Origin: Diphasiastrum complanatum
Taxonomy: Eukaryota; Streptophyta; Lycopodiopsida; Lycopodiales; Lycopodiaceae
Assembly: GCA_029204225.1 (NCBI GenBank)
Contig: CM055108.1
Location: 5,001-69,000 of the forward strand
DNA: 64,000 nucleotides
Direction: 5' to 3'
Shown one piece after another: positions 44,027-54,482 of the stretch (within the stretch, counting starts at the first letter, position 1; each line of letters starts with the position of its first letter). A model generated the notes under the pieces. The model was not told where the DNA came from and did not search any database. It saw only the letters and a list, made by a program, of their open reading frames with translations. Both the position numbers and the translations under genes were made by a program.

Positions 44027-46220
44027 TCATTCATTCCCCATGCTCCAAGCACAAGAGTCTACCAAGGACTCAATGAATGAATGTACACAAACCTCACCAT
44101 AGGCTATACCTGAGTAGATCGCCCCTCCCAATATGAAAGTAAAATCATTACTTCTAGTGACTTCTATTCCAAGTATAACTTTAAAAAGTCCTAGATCTAC
44201 CATCTTAAATTCACTAGACAAGGAAACTTTTACATTCTTGATGCCATCTAGATCATTTCCTGTGAGCATAATGTCATCGACATATAAAACTAAGATAATG
44301 ATCTTTCCATCATTACATTTGTAGTACAATGATGGTTCATAAGAACTTACAACAAATCCAATGGAAATAAGATAGGAATGCAACCTAGAGTACCATGCTC
44401 TTGGTGCTTGCTTGAGTCCAAAAAGACTCTTCTTCAAGAGACACACCTTGTCTTCTTCTCCATCTTTGATGAAGCCCTCGGGTTGGCACATGTGGATTTC
44501 CTCTTCCAAGAATCCATTCAAGAAAGCATTTGTCACATCAAGTTGGAAGGGCTCCCAATTGAAAGAAGTTGCAAGACATATAATTAATCTAATGGTCACA
44601 AGCATTGCAACAAGTGCAAAGGTTTCATCATAATCTATGCCTTTGACTTGCAAAAAACCTTTTGCTACAAGTCTAGCTTTGTACTTATGAATGGAACCAT
44701 ATTGATTATATTTCAATCTATATATCCATTTACAAATAAGAGGCTTCTTTCCATAAGGTAAATCAACAAGTTTCCAAAAACTTTCAAATCACTAAGATTT
44801 GGCTTTTTGCCAAACAATACTTCATAAGGTGTAAGTCCTTTAATGGCACTATTAGTCATTCTATTACAAAGAAAGTTTGCACATAAAATAGCTTCTCCCC
44901 AAAATGAAATAGGAAGAGATGCATTTAATCTAATAGCTTTAGCACACTCACATAGTGTCCTATTCTTTCTCTCAGCTACTCCATTTTGTTGTGGAGTATA
45001 TGTACAAGTAAACTCTCTCTTTATGCCATTAGTTTCACAAAACTCTTTCATCCTATTGGAGATGTACTCCCTCCATTATCACTTCTTGATACTTTCAAGC
45101 TAGTATTAAGTTGCCTTTCCACAAGAGTTTTGAACTTTACAAAGGACACAAAAACTTCACTTTTCTTAGACAAGAGATAAACCCAAGAGTATCTTGATTT
45201 ATCATCAATAAAAGTGACATAGATAAGAGCTCCACCATTTGATTCATGTGAAAATGCTTCTTGGTTTCCAAGGGGAGGCTCGAACCTAAGACCAAAGAAA
45301 CTTTGGATGTCAAGCTAACCAACTAAGCCAACCCCGTTGGTTGATTCATGTGAAAATGAATGAACATCCGAGTGTATAAGGTGAAGAGGAGAGTTAGATC
45401 TTATCAAAAATCTCTTGAAAGGAAGCTTATGAGATTTGGAGAGTCCACAAGCTTCACAAAGCTTGCCACACTTGGATATGGTTTTGGGAAGTCCTCTTGC
45501 TAGCTTCTTTGTCACCATGGTCTCCATAGCTTTGTAGTTAGGATGGCCTAACCTTTTGTGCCATAATTCCACTTGAGTGAGCTCCTCCCTTGCCATGTTC
45601 ACACTTCCAACCATCACATTAGCATCCAATTTGAATAACCTCCCTTGCTTGAAACCACTAGCAATACATTTTTCATCTTTCAAGATAGAACATGCTCCAT
45701 GCTTGAAATGTACATCTAATCCACTATCCATAAGTTGTCCTACACTCAACAAGCTCTTTGTAATTGAAGGTACATAAAGAACATTGTCTAGATCTACTTT
45801 TTTAGATGATCCTAGACATAAAGGAATGGATCCAACACCTACAGTCTCAAATGCTTGATTACTTGTAGTGAAGATAAATCTCTTAGAACTATTGTAAGAA
45901 AGTAGATTAGAAAATTAGTCTTTTTGGTGAGTCATGTGAGAGCTTGCCCCACTATCAATTTACCAAGTGTCTTGATTAGATGTTTATGGTGAAGATACCA
46001 TCAAAGATAGATTGCCTTCTTCCTCCTTGTCAAGCACAAGATTGTCTTGATTGTCCTTCTCTTGGGCATTCTTCTTCTTGTAGCACTCGGATGCAAAATG
46101 TCCTTTTTTTTCGACAAAAGAAACACTTTAGCTTCTTCTTGTCCTTCTTGCTCTTGCCTTTGGAACTTGATACTCCATCTTTGTTCTCCATCTCCATGTC
46201 TTGAGTCTTGTTGGATGGAA
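44027..46220 (-). pseudogene. Ty1/copia element A: gag end to RT, interrupted by a tRNA-derived insertion
   Basis: Read on the minus strand from 46220: a zinc knuckle (CFFCRKKGHFASEC), a protease site with IDSGASSHMTHQ and LLSVGQLMDSGLDV. Then come the pre-integrase box LWHKRLGHPNYKAM, integrase (HSDVHSF, FTCTYTPQQNGVAERKNRT) and RT (LDVTNAFLNGFLEEEIHM, LFGLKQAPRAWYSR, LYVDDIML). RT breaks off at about 44125, and no RNase H or LTR follows. Integrase is split at 45257-45340 by a small insertion with an 18-bp duplication. A few stops and frameshifts occur elsewhere. The 5' side is fused to another copia copy at about 46220. Confidence 0.88.
45239..45358 (-). mobile_element. tRNA-derived mini-SINE or tRNA retropseudogene with 18-bp target-site duplication
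   Basis: An 84-bp insertion (45257-45340) is flanked by perfect copies of TTGATTCATGTGAAAATG (45239-45256 and 45341-45358). On the minus strand it has a box A-like TGGCTTAGTTGGTTAGC and a box B-like GGTTCGAGCCT, with a GGGG/CCCC end pairing like an acceptor stem, then a short tail with hairpin TTGGAAACCAA. It has no long body and no poly(A), so it is either a very short SINE or a tRNA-like RNA copied by a LINE. It splits the integrase frame of copia element A; the frame is continuous across one copy of the duplication. Confidence 0.8.
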
Positions 46221-48001
46221 ACCGCTTAGATCAGGCCTAGTCACTGTTAACCATATAAGTGAGCCAACAAGACTCTTATAAAGAGTGATGTCCACAAAGG
46301 ATTTTTTATCATCTTTCATAGGAACTTTTACAGTGTGCTCCATAGGTGTATCTATGCCTTTACAGTTTTCCATTTGTAATTTCTTGAGCATTGAAAGTGC
46401 ATATCTACTATGGCTTATAAATGCATGACCTTTCCAAAAATCTATTTCAAGGCCTAGAATATAGTGAAAAACTCCTAAGTCCTGCATCTTAAACTCACTA
46501 CCAAGTGCATGCTTAGTTTCTTCAACTAGCTTCTCATTATTTCCACAAAGAATTATATCCTCTACATAGATGAGAAGTATAATTACAAAGTTATCTACAA
46601 ACTTATAATACAGAGAAGGGTCATATTCACTTAGAAAAAATCCGAGTGATATGAGATAGGAGTTGAGCCTTGAATACCAAGACCTTGGTGCATGTTTTAG
46701 TCCATACAAACTTTTGAACAAAAGACAAACTTTTGATTCATCACCTTCCTTCACAAAACCTGGAGGCTGCTCCATGTAAATATCTTCCTCAAGGTAACCA
46801 TTGATAAATGCATTAGAAACATCAAGCTGGAACATACTCCAATTGTGAAAACATGCAAGAGATATGAGTATTCAAATTGTTACCATCTTTGCAACCGGTG
46901 CAAAGGTATCTTCATAATCAAGACCTTTGATCTGTGAGTAGCCTTTTGCACAAAGTCTTGCTTTATACTTATTGATAGATCCATCATAATTATACTTCAT
47001 TTTGAATACCCACTTACATCCGATCACATGCATGTTGTTTGGTGGCTCCACAAGCTCCCATGTGTTATTTGACATCAAGGCTTCAAATTCTTGGGTCATT
47101 GCTTCAACCCACTCTTTGGATTGAAAAGCTTCTTGGACATCCTTAGGCTCTTCATCTGATATAAAAAGTGCATGATAGGAAGTTACACCTTCCACTTGCC
47201 TTCCTTCTTCATCATATGTGAGCCTCCTTGGCTCAGATCTTGCTCGTGTAGATCTTCTGGGTGTGGTAGCTTGAATTTGCTACTCCTCAAGCCTTGGCCT
47301 CACCTCTTCTTGAACAGCATCAAGATTGATGATTGATCTTGCATGAGTCTCCTTGATATGTGCATCATCCAAGTTAAATTTCTGATCTTCATGGAAGATC
47401 ACATCTCTACTAGCAATATTTTTGTCAGTAGAGGGCAAATAAATCTTGTATTCTTTTTTAGTGGATGCATAACCTACAAAAATTCCTTTTACTGCACTAG
47501 GATCTTCCTTCTTCCTAGTTTCTAGAGGCACATGCACAAAGCATACACAACCAAAAATCCTAAGATGATCTATCTTAGGCTTTTTCTTAAACAACATCTC
47601 AAATAGTGTCTTTCCTCCTATTGCAAGATTGGGAAGCCTATTACAAAGATAGTTTTCACATGCAACTGCCTCTCCCCAAAATTCTTTAGGCAGAGAAGCT
47701 TCTACCCTAATGGCTTTTGCACATTCACACAAAGTTCTATTCTTTCTCTCAGCAACTCCATTTTGCTGAGGAGTATATGAACAAGAAAACTCTCTTTGAA
47801 TACCCTCTCTCTCATAAAAGTCTTTAAATTTATTGGAAGTGTATTCCCCTTCACTATCACTTCTTAAGGCTCTTAACTTGAAAGGAAACTGCTTCTCTAC
47901 AAAAGCTTTAAAAGTAAGAACAACATCATAAACATGGCTTTTGAAGACAACATATGGATCCAAGAATGTCTTGTATAATCATCTACAAAAGAGACAAAGC
48001 A
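46221..48001 (-). pseudogene. Ty1/copia element C, left part: integrase and RT
   Basis: Minus-strand integrase (FVDDYTRHSW, SYTPQQNGVAERKNRT, FHEDQKFNLDD; 48001-47280) leads to RT with MQ-type leader, VFKMKYNYDGSINKYKARLC, LDVSNAFINGYLEEDIYM, LYGLKHAPRSWYSR and IYVEDIIL. The catalytic YVDD is YVED here, so RT is inactive. RT stops at TVTRPDLS (about 46225) and is fused to the gag of element A. The upstream part of this element lies beyond a nested insertion, at 52499-53268. Confidence 0.87.
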
Positions 48002-48006
48002 GTAAG

Positions 48007-48640
48007 TGTTAAAAATTGTAAAACATATCTATCATATGTTGTTGATGTTTGGGGGGTCCTACCCATGTAAATACTTTGTACATATCCAAGGTATGTGAAT
48101 TGAGCACATATCCTTGTAGAATAGGGCGAGTTTGGGTTAGGTAGATCAAATTCCAATGACATGCATAAAGTCTAGTTGGTCTAGTATGACATGCAATGAT
48201 GTTGACAATGTCTAGTTTGACATGCATATAGAAATTCACATGGAATTGGTCAATTATGACCTTGTAGAAACTCGAGCCACAATAAGTGCATTATGTCCTA
48301 AGTTTCCATTGTGACATGTAAAGCATGCAAACACTCTAATGGACACATGCATGTAGTTTTGTACATGGCTAGTTGAGAAATTGCCATTTGGAGAAAGTAG
48401 GTAGAAGTTAGGTGCAATCTATGCATGCAAACAGTTAGGTGTCAAGATAATGGTAGTTTGTACTTGAATAGGTGTAGGATATGCATTTTGGCTCTCCTAT
48501 ATATGTACATATCATTCTCATTCATTTCTAATGAAGAATCAAGCGTTTGTAATGTCATATACAAAATTTTGAGTCATAAAACACATTGTTTCATACAATT
48601 TGAGTGTATCTGAGTCAATAGTGTGTCTTTAAGCATTTCA
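48007..48640 (+). repeat. 5' LTR of element D
   Basis: Matches the 3' LTR (51679 on) from TGTTAAAAA through TAATGAAGAATCAAGC and GTAATGTCATA (about 48560), apart from short indels. After about 48590 the two LTRs no longer match well, so the U5 end is uncertain; no clear initiator-tRNA primer-binding site is seen. Confidence 0.75.
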
Positions 48641-48868
48641 CACATGCCAAAAGAAGAAAGTTTTAAAATTTGTCTACACTCCAATTCGAGTTGGGAGGTT
48701 GATCTTGTTTGTTTTGTTTTGGTGGAATATTTGAGACCTATCAAATGCTATTGCAAGACTTTGCATAGGATTTGGTAGTACGCCCAATTGTTTTGGTTCC
48801 TATTGTAAAAAAAAAAGCAACACACTCAATTCTATGTTGTTGTCCATCTACAAGAAGTCTTCACATAC

Positions 48869-49725
48869 ATGGCATCTGTAGGAGATTTTCTCTTTGAAGC
48901 TAGTGAGAGACTAAATACCTCCAACTATTCAGTTTGGAAGGATAGGATAGAGTCTTTGTTGATTCTTTATGGTGTAATGGACATAGTATTGGGAATTGAA
49001 GTTGAACTTGAAGCTCATGATGAGGCTCAGAGATTCAAGAAGAGAGCAAGAATTGCTTTTCATATCATCAAATTGAACATCTCTGATCAGATGTTGAGAG
49101 AAATAAGTTCATGTACCTCAGCCAAGCAGACTTGCGAAACTCTTAAGAACTTTTTTGAAGCAAATATCACATCAAGACTTCTTACTCTTAGAAATCAGAT
49201 ATTTTCTAGTTTCCAAAGAGTTGATGGAAGTGCTTCAGTTTTGTAATGAGAGTTAAAGATCTTCACAGAGAGATAGCATGCATAGGAGATACTCTAGAGA
49301 ACAGTCAACTTGTTCAAGTAGTCCTTAATGGACTTAGAGAAGAATATGCAAATGTTGTGCAAACTTATGCTATCAAGGAGGAGCTACCATCTATGGAGGC
49401 TCTACATGATATTCTTATTGCTGAAGAATGCAGCCAAAAGAACAAGTTGTCAAAGATCAACACACTTTCAAGTAAGGATGGTGGTTGTGGCAAAGATGCC
49501 AAGATCAAGTCAAGAAGGAGGAGCAAGACCAAATTTTCTCAAGCCTTCACCAAGGACAAAGACAAAGGAGGAGGAGTAGATGATTCGACTCATTCTTCTA
49601 TCTTCAAGAAGAAGACTCAAGAAGATCAAGCCAATTTTATCATAGAAGACTCACATGCAAGTTGTGGAGAGGCATCTCTCATGATGTCTAGTTTTTCCTC
49701 TTTATTCTCTAATGATGTATCATGA
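48869..49725 (+). pseudogene. Element D gag (frameshifted, no zinc knuckle)
   Basis: From the ATG at 48869 a copia gag is read (SERLNTSNYSVWKDRIESLL and LNISDQMLREISSC) to a TAA at 49244. The next frame overlaps it in TAATG and continues gag (LVQVVLNGLREEYANVVQTY) to 49725. A lysine-rich segment lies where a CCHC knuckle is expected, but none is present. A single frameshift of an originally continuous gag is more likely than a true two-ORF design. Confidence 0.75.
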
Positions 49726-51246
49726 TATATTGATAGTGGTGCATCATCACACATGAGTTGCACTTAAAGTTCTTTTGTTTCTTTAGAACCTTTTCAAGAA
49801 CTTAAAGATTCAATACACACAGTTGTGGGTGATGCATGTTCAATTGAAGGAGTTGGAATCTGTTCCTTGAATCTTGCATCTTCTATGAGTTTATCACTTT
49901 CCAGTGTACTTTATGTTCCTAATCTCACAAAGAATGTGATTAGTGTTGGAAAGTTATTTGATGATGGTTTTGAAGTGGAATTCAATGTCAATAATTGTTC
50001 TATAAAGAAAGGTGATAAGATCCTTGCATGTGGATCTAAATATGGAGGCATTTTCAAGCTAGATGTGCATGAAAATGCAAGTGCATGTGATGTTGCATTG
50101 ATGACTTGTGTTTCCAAGAAGGAAGAATGGCATAGGAGGTTGCATGTTTCCAATATCATATCTATGTCTTCAATGGTCAAGGAGATCAAGCCAAGAGTGG
50201 CTTATTCTATGGCAAAATCACATATGGATCCATATTTCATGTCTTCAACCAAGACAAAACATCCTATGGAGTTGGAACATTTGGATGTTCATCTTTCTTT
50301 ATCAGTAATCAAGGGAGGTGCTTCTTGCTTTACATGTACTATTGATGGTTCCACAAGTTACATTTGGCTATGTCTTGTATCTTCAAGTTTAATGGTGCAT
50401 GTGTATGTTCCATCATGCAAAACTTTATGGAGTTATGGAGCTAATGGAAGGAGTGCACTATATGGAGTCTTGTTCAACTATAAGCCTAAGGTTGTGTACC
50501 TTAGTGTTCTTGAAGGTTATTGCTTTGCATGTGGTTTCTTGGAAGGAAAGAAGGATGAAGATCCAAGTCTAATATGGATCATGGTTGGATGCTTATCCAC
50601 CAAGGAAGGCTACAAAGACTTTACACTCTCTATCTCAAAGGTGTTTGATCATGGAGAAGTTAATGATTCTGAAGATCTATTTTCTATCTTGGAAGAGGCT
50701 GAGAGCACAGTGTCTCTTATTGCATCAAAAGTTCATTCTATTGAGAAAAGCCAACTTATGATGGGGTCGAGGTTTGAGGAGGAGTATCCTCAACATGCAA
50801 GTCCAAGTACATCTTCTTTATTGTATAAGGCCGAGTCCTTGTTGATCTTATTTCATGGAAAAGAAAGGATAAGTGAAGGTGATATTTTTTCTATTCTACT
50901 CACCTATGGTTCTCTTTCTTTGTTTGATGATGTACCTTGCTTAGTTGAGATTTGCTTATCTCAAAGATCAAGTAAGACTGTTCTAATTTTGAATAAAGTC
51001 TTTAGTTTGGAATTAATTCTTGTCATTTGTGACTTGATTATGTTTCTAAAACATCTAGAAAGCAAGATATTGTATCATCATTTGTATGCTCTTAAATTGA
51101 GTAAGAGCAAGTATGAATTTAGTACTCATAGTTTGAAAAAAGGAGTTTTTTCATGTTTTGAGACATATTGTGAATTTCTTTTGAGAGTAAGTGAACATCC
51201 AATGATGATACTTACATCCTTAAGAAAGTATTTAGGCTCAATTTGA
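49726..51246 (+). pseudogene. Element D protease and shortened integrase-like ORF (no RT)
   Basis: The gag frame continues past a TGA at 49723 into the protease site YIDSGASSHMS and past a further TAA near 49766. It then stays open for 473 codons (49825-51246). That stretch holds SVLYVPNLTKNVISVGKLFDDG, a pre-integrase remnant (EEWHRRLHVSN), short integrase pieces (HLDVHLSLSV, TIDGSTSYIW) and the integrase C-terminal region (GVLFNYKPKV, GCLSTKEGYKDF). The last 200 or so residues match nothing I know. RT and RNase H are absent. A long open frame after loss of the catalytic domains is unusual. Confidence 0.65.
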
Positions 51247-51678
51247 TCAAGTTTGAGTATGGTTTCAAGATTAGATCCATTTTGGATGGAGTTCATAGTG
51301 TTTGGACTAATGAAGCTAGTGTGCTTAATCTTGAATATTGCTCAAAGTATAATTTTGATCTATTTGATCTTTGTGGTCATTATGAGGCTTGGAGGCCTCG
51401 GATTTTTCAGATTTTGGTGCAACCAACTTCATGCATGTGGACTTTGCAGTCCCAGGATCGACATCAGGCATGGAGGAGGCACATTGGCATAGTAGCAAAT
51501 TGGTGGAAAATTTTTCAAAGGCATTTGAAAAAGATTTCTATCAAAGAGATCTTATCATGGACTTGGTAAGCGTGCTACTATGATGGATTCTTTGTTCATC
51601 TTCACTTCAAATGCAAAGCAAAGAATCCACACTCAAAGGATATTCACCAACATCAAATAGATATATTTTAAGGAGGAG
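51247..51678 (+). other. Element D spacer and polypurine tract
   Basis: Short unassigned frames, ending with AAGGAGGAG (51670-51678) directly before the 3' LTR, the normal priming site for plus-strand DNA in copia elements. Confidence 0.6.
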
Positions 51679-52493
51679 TGTTAAAAATATGTTGTTGATG
51701 TTTGGGGGGTTTTACCCATGTAAATACTTTGTACATATCCAAGATATGTGAATTGAGCACATATCCTTGTAGGATAGGGAGAGTTTGGGTTAGGTAGATC
51801 AAATTCCAATGACATGCATAAAGTATAGTTGGTCTAGTATGACATGCAATGATGTTGACAATGTCTAGTTTGACATGCATATAGAAATTCACATGGAATT
51901 GGTCAATTATGACCTTGTAGAAACTTGAGCGACATGAAAAGCATGCAAACACTCTAATGGACACATGCATGTAGTTTTGTACATGTCTAGATGAGAAATT
52001 GCCATTAGGAGAAAGTAGGTAGAAGTTAGGTGCAATCTATGCATGCAAGCAGTTAGGTGTCAAGATAATGGTAGTTTGTACTTGAATAGCTGTAGGATAT
52101 GCATTGAATGCAAGGAATACCACGAATTTTGGCTCTCCTATATATGTACATATCATTCTCATTCATTTCTAATGAAGAATCAAGCATTTGTAATGTCATA
52201 ATGTCAAATTTTGGATCTCATTCAATATTGCTTGTAATTGCTCTCTCTCTCTCTCTCTAACTCGGATTTTGTGTCTTATTCATACATGATCAAGCTTGTG
52301 TAATTTCCCTATTTGTGAGGAATTAATGTAGCTTTGATCTGTAGCATTCTAGATTGTGCTCTAGCCATAGATCTGTTGATAGATTGCAGGATTGCTCTAC
52401 AGGTGATCTGTGTGCCACCACAAAGCATGGTAAAGATCATTCACACATTTCTTGTGGTTTTCCACACGTGTGAACTTGCTGGATTTTTTCACA
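51679..52493 (+). repeat. 3' LTR of element D
   Basis: 815 bp from TGTTAAAAAT to TTTTTTCACA. The first 530 bp match the 5' LTR; the last part (after about 52210, with a CT-rich run and CACACGTGTGAAC at 52463) instead matches the LTR at 30590-31386. It is followed by the GTAAG duplication. Confidence 0.82.
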
Positions 52494-52498
52494 GTAAG

Positions 52499-53268
52499 CT
52501 CCTGCTTTGCTCTTAGTTGATGAGAAATGAACATCTGAGTGTACAAGTTCAAACGATTGCTTTGTCTTTATACTTGATCTAGGAAAAGGCCATCTGTGTG
52601 ACTTTGCCAGCACACAAGCTTCACAAGGTAGAAGCTCCTTTGACAGTGTCTTTGGTAGACCAACAGCTTTTCCTTCTTTGCCCATAGATTGCATGGCTTT
52701 GAAATTGGGATGACCCAATCTCTTGTGTCACAGATCCTCCTGTAGAACCTTGGTCTCATAAGCAATATCTGAAATGTTAGCACTCTCCCTAGAATCTAGT
52801 TTGTACAACTTACCAATTCTAGATCCTCTAGCAATAACTTCATTTTCTCTTGAGATTATACACTTGTAAACTTGAAACTTGACAGTTTTAATCCATTATC
52901 AAACAATTGTCCTACACTAATGAGATTCTTAGTCAATCTAGGTACATACAGTACATCATATAAGCAAAAAGATTTTGATGATGATGCATGCAATTACCTA
53001 TCTAACAAGCTATAGAACATCAAATTTGGCTCATTCCTTGAGAAGTAGCACTCATTAATGAGGGCTGATTTCACACGTGTGAGCTCTTTGTCCGTATAGA
53101 GCTCCGCTGGATCAGATTAGCCTTGATTTGATCCACTTATGATCCACAAATTGCTTGTTTCTCAGCAAGTTTGAATCCTTCTCCAAAATCTGAGTTCATG
53201 CCTGCAAAAAACATTGATGATCTAATGTATACACCCTCACCTCTTCAAAGCATGAAGCTCTGATACCA
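52499..53268 (-). pseudogene. Ty1/copia element C, right part: leader, deleted gag, pre-integrase
   Basis: From the right: the primer-binding site, then a gag start (MNSDFGEGFKLAEKQAI) that soon breaks off with stops. A protease-side segment with DNCLIMD and the pre-integrase region with MGHPNFKAMQSMGKEGKAVG and LVHSDVHFSST follow. Most of gag and protease has been deleted. Integrase continues left of nested element D. Confidence 0.72.
53257..53268 (-). other. Primer-binding site for initiator Met tRNA
   Basis: TGGTATCAGAGC on the minus strand is the standard copia priming site, complementary to the 3' end of plant initiator tRNA-Met. It directly follows the LTR end TTCACA, which fixes the LTR boundary and the element's orientation. 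Confidence 0.9.
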
Positions 53269-53996
53269 TGTGAAGTTTTTAGCACGTGTGAACTTCACCA
53301 CACACCCTACAGGATATTATTGAGGTGTTGTGATTGCACAAGATTGATCAAAGAACAATATGCTTGAAAAATCTAAGGCAACAGCACAATGGCATACATC
53401 TGATGAAAAAATCTAACTCTTCACTATGAGAAATGAATGTCAGAAATAATTCTAAGTGTTTCGTATGGGAAAAAGAGGCTGCTCTAGGGTAGAGAGAGAA
53501 AATCATACATAAAAACTCGAGTAGAGAGAGAATGAGTCCAAAACACCAAAATCTCAATATTCACAATATGGCAAAACATGTCCAGCTTTCCCTACATGAG
53601 AGAGACTCGAATTCCTATAGTGGAGTTGCATGAAAAGTCCACTTAACTGAACTAATTCACCTACCAAAGATCCAAATGTGTAATTGCATGCATGTATGTT
53701 GCATGTACTACATGTCAACTCATAAAACTGCCTAGACATGTGTAGATCACAGAAACTAATTTGCATGTTGCATGCACTGATTGCATATGGCTTGCATGCA
53801 TACAGTAAAACTTTGCATGATATCTAAACATCTGCATGTCATCCTAATTGAACCTACCTAACTCAAATCCGAGCTACACTAGAAGGATATGTGCTCAATT
53901 CACACTCCTTTTATGTACAACATGAATTTTAGTGGAAATCACCATGGACATGACCCAAAACTCGAGATAGGAAGATAATATTTTAATAATCTTCAC
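53269..53996 (-). repeat. 5' LTR of copia element C
   Basis: Minus-strand LTR ending AAAAACTTCACA at the primer-binding site. Internal similarity to the element D LTR includes GAATTGAGCACATATCCTT and GTTAGGTAG-type segments. The outer start, about 53996 (TATTAAAATATT where TGTTAAAA is expected), is approximate and probably mutated. Confidence 0.7.
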
Positions 53997-54482
53997 AGAG
54001 TGGATTCTAATCTGATCCTCAAGAGGGATTGGTTGTTATATTACTTGATCAATCAATGTATTTGAGATTAATATCAATCTAGATCAATTCTAGATACAAA
54101 ATCCTAACAAGAACAATCATTAGTTGAAGGTAGGTGTACTTTTGGTTTCACACGTGTGAAACACTGTCTGAGTACGGACTCCAACCTGAAAATCAAGTAC
54201 ACATTGATAGCACCTCAAAACAATCAAAACAAATGTAGACAAATGAAGAGAATCACTCAAATTAGATTGGTGCCATGTGTCATATCTCTAGAAAACTAGT
54301 TTTTGGCCATTTTAGCCACTAGAACTTGAATTAAATCATATGTACAACATATATGATTATGGTACATGAAAAGTATACTAGTTTCACACGTGGGAACAGG
54401 CTCCACACATGTGTGTCTATCCTATATACAAGATTTTTGGCCTCTACCAAGCTTATTTTTGCATTTTTCACAAACTGGACTG
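53997..54482 (-). repeat. Second copy of the TGTGAAAAATGC solo-LTR family, inverted and shortened
   Basis: Reverse complement of 37941-38756, starting exactly at TGTGAAAAATGC (54482). It lacks about 310 bp present in the other copy (38158-38465), and the two deletion ends share the short repeat CAYCAATCT. The distal end is cut off by the LTR of element C. Confidence 0.8.

Larger units (their letters stand above)
48002..52498 (+). mobile_element. Nested non-autonomous copia-type LTR element D with GTAAG duplication
   Basis: The element spans 48007-52493, starting TGTTAAAAA and ending TTTTTTCACA, and is flanked by GTAAG (48002-48006 and 52494-52498). It sits inside integrase of minus-strand element C, whose frame reads through (SKAGAY then CFVSFVDDYTRHSW) when the element and one duplication are removed. 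Internal parts are gag, protease and a shortened integrase; there is no RT or RNase H. A polypurine tract AAGGAGGAG precedes the 3' LTR. It needs enzymes from another element to move. Confidence 0.87.

Noticed and set aside
45257-45340. A functional tRNA gene
   Set aside because: Acceptor stem pairing is incomplete, the anticodon arm is not convincing, and the 18-bp duplication marks it as a retroposed insertion.
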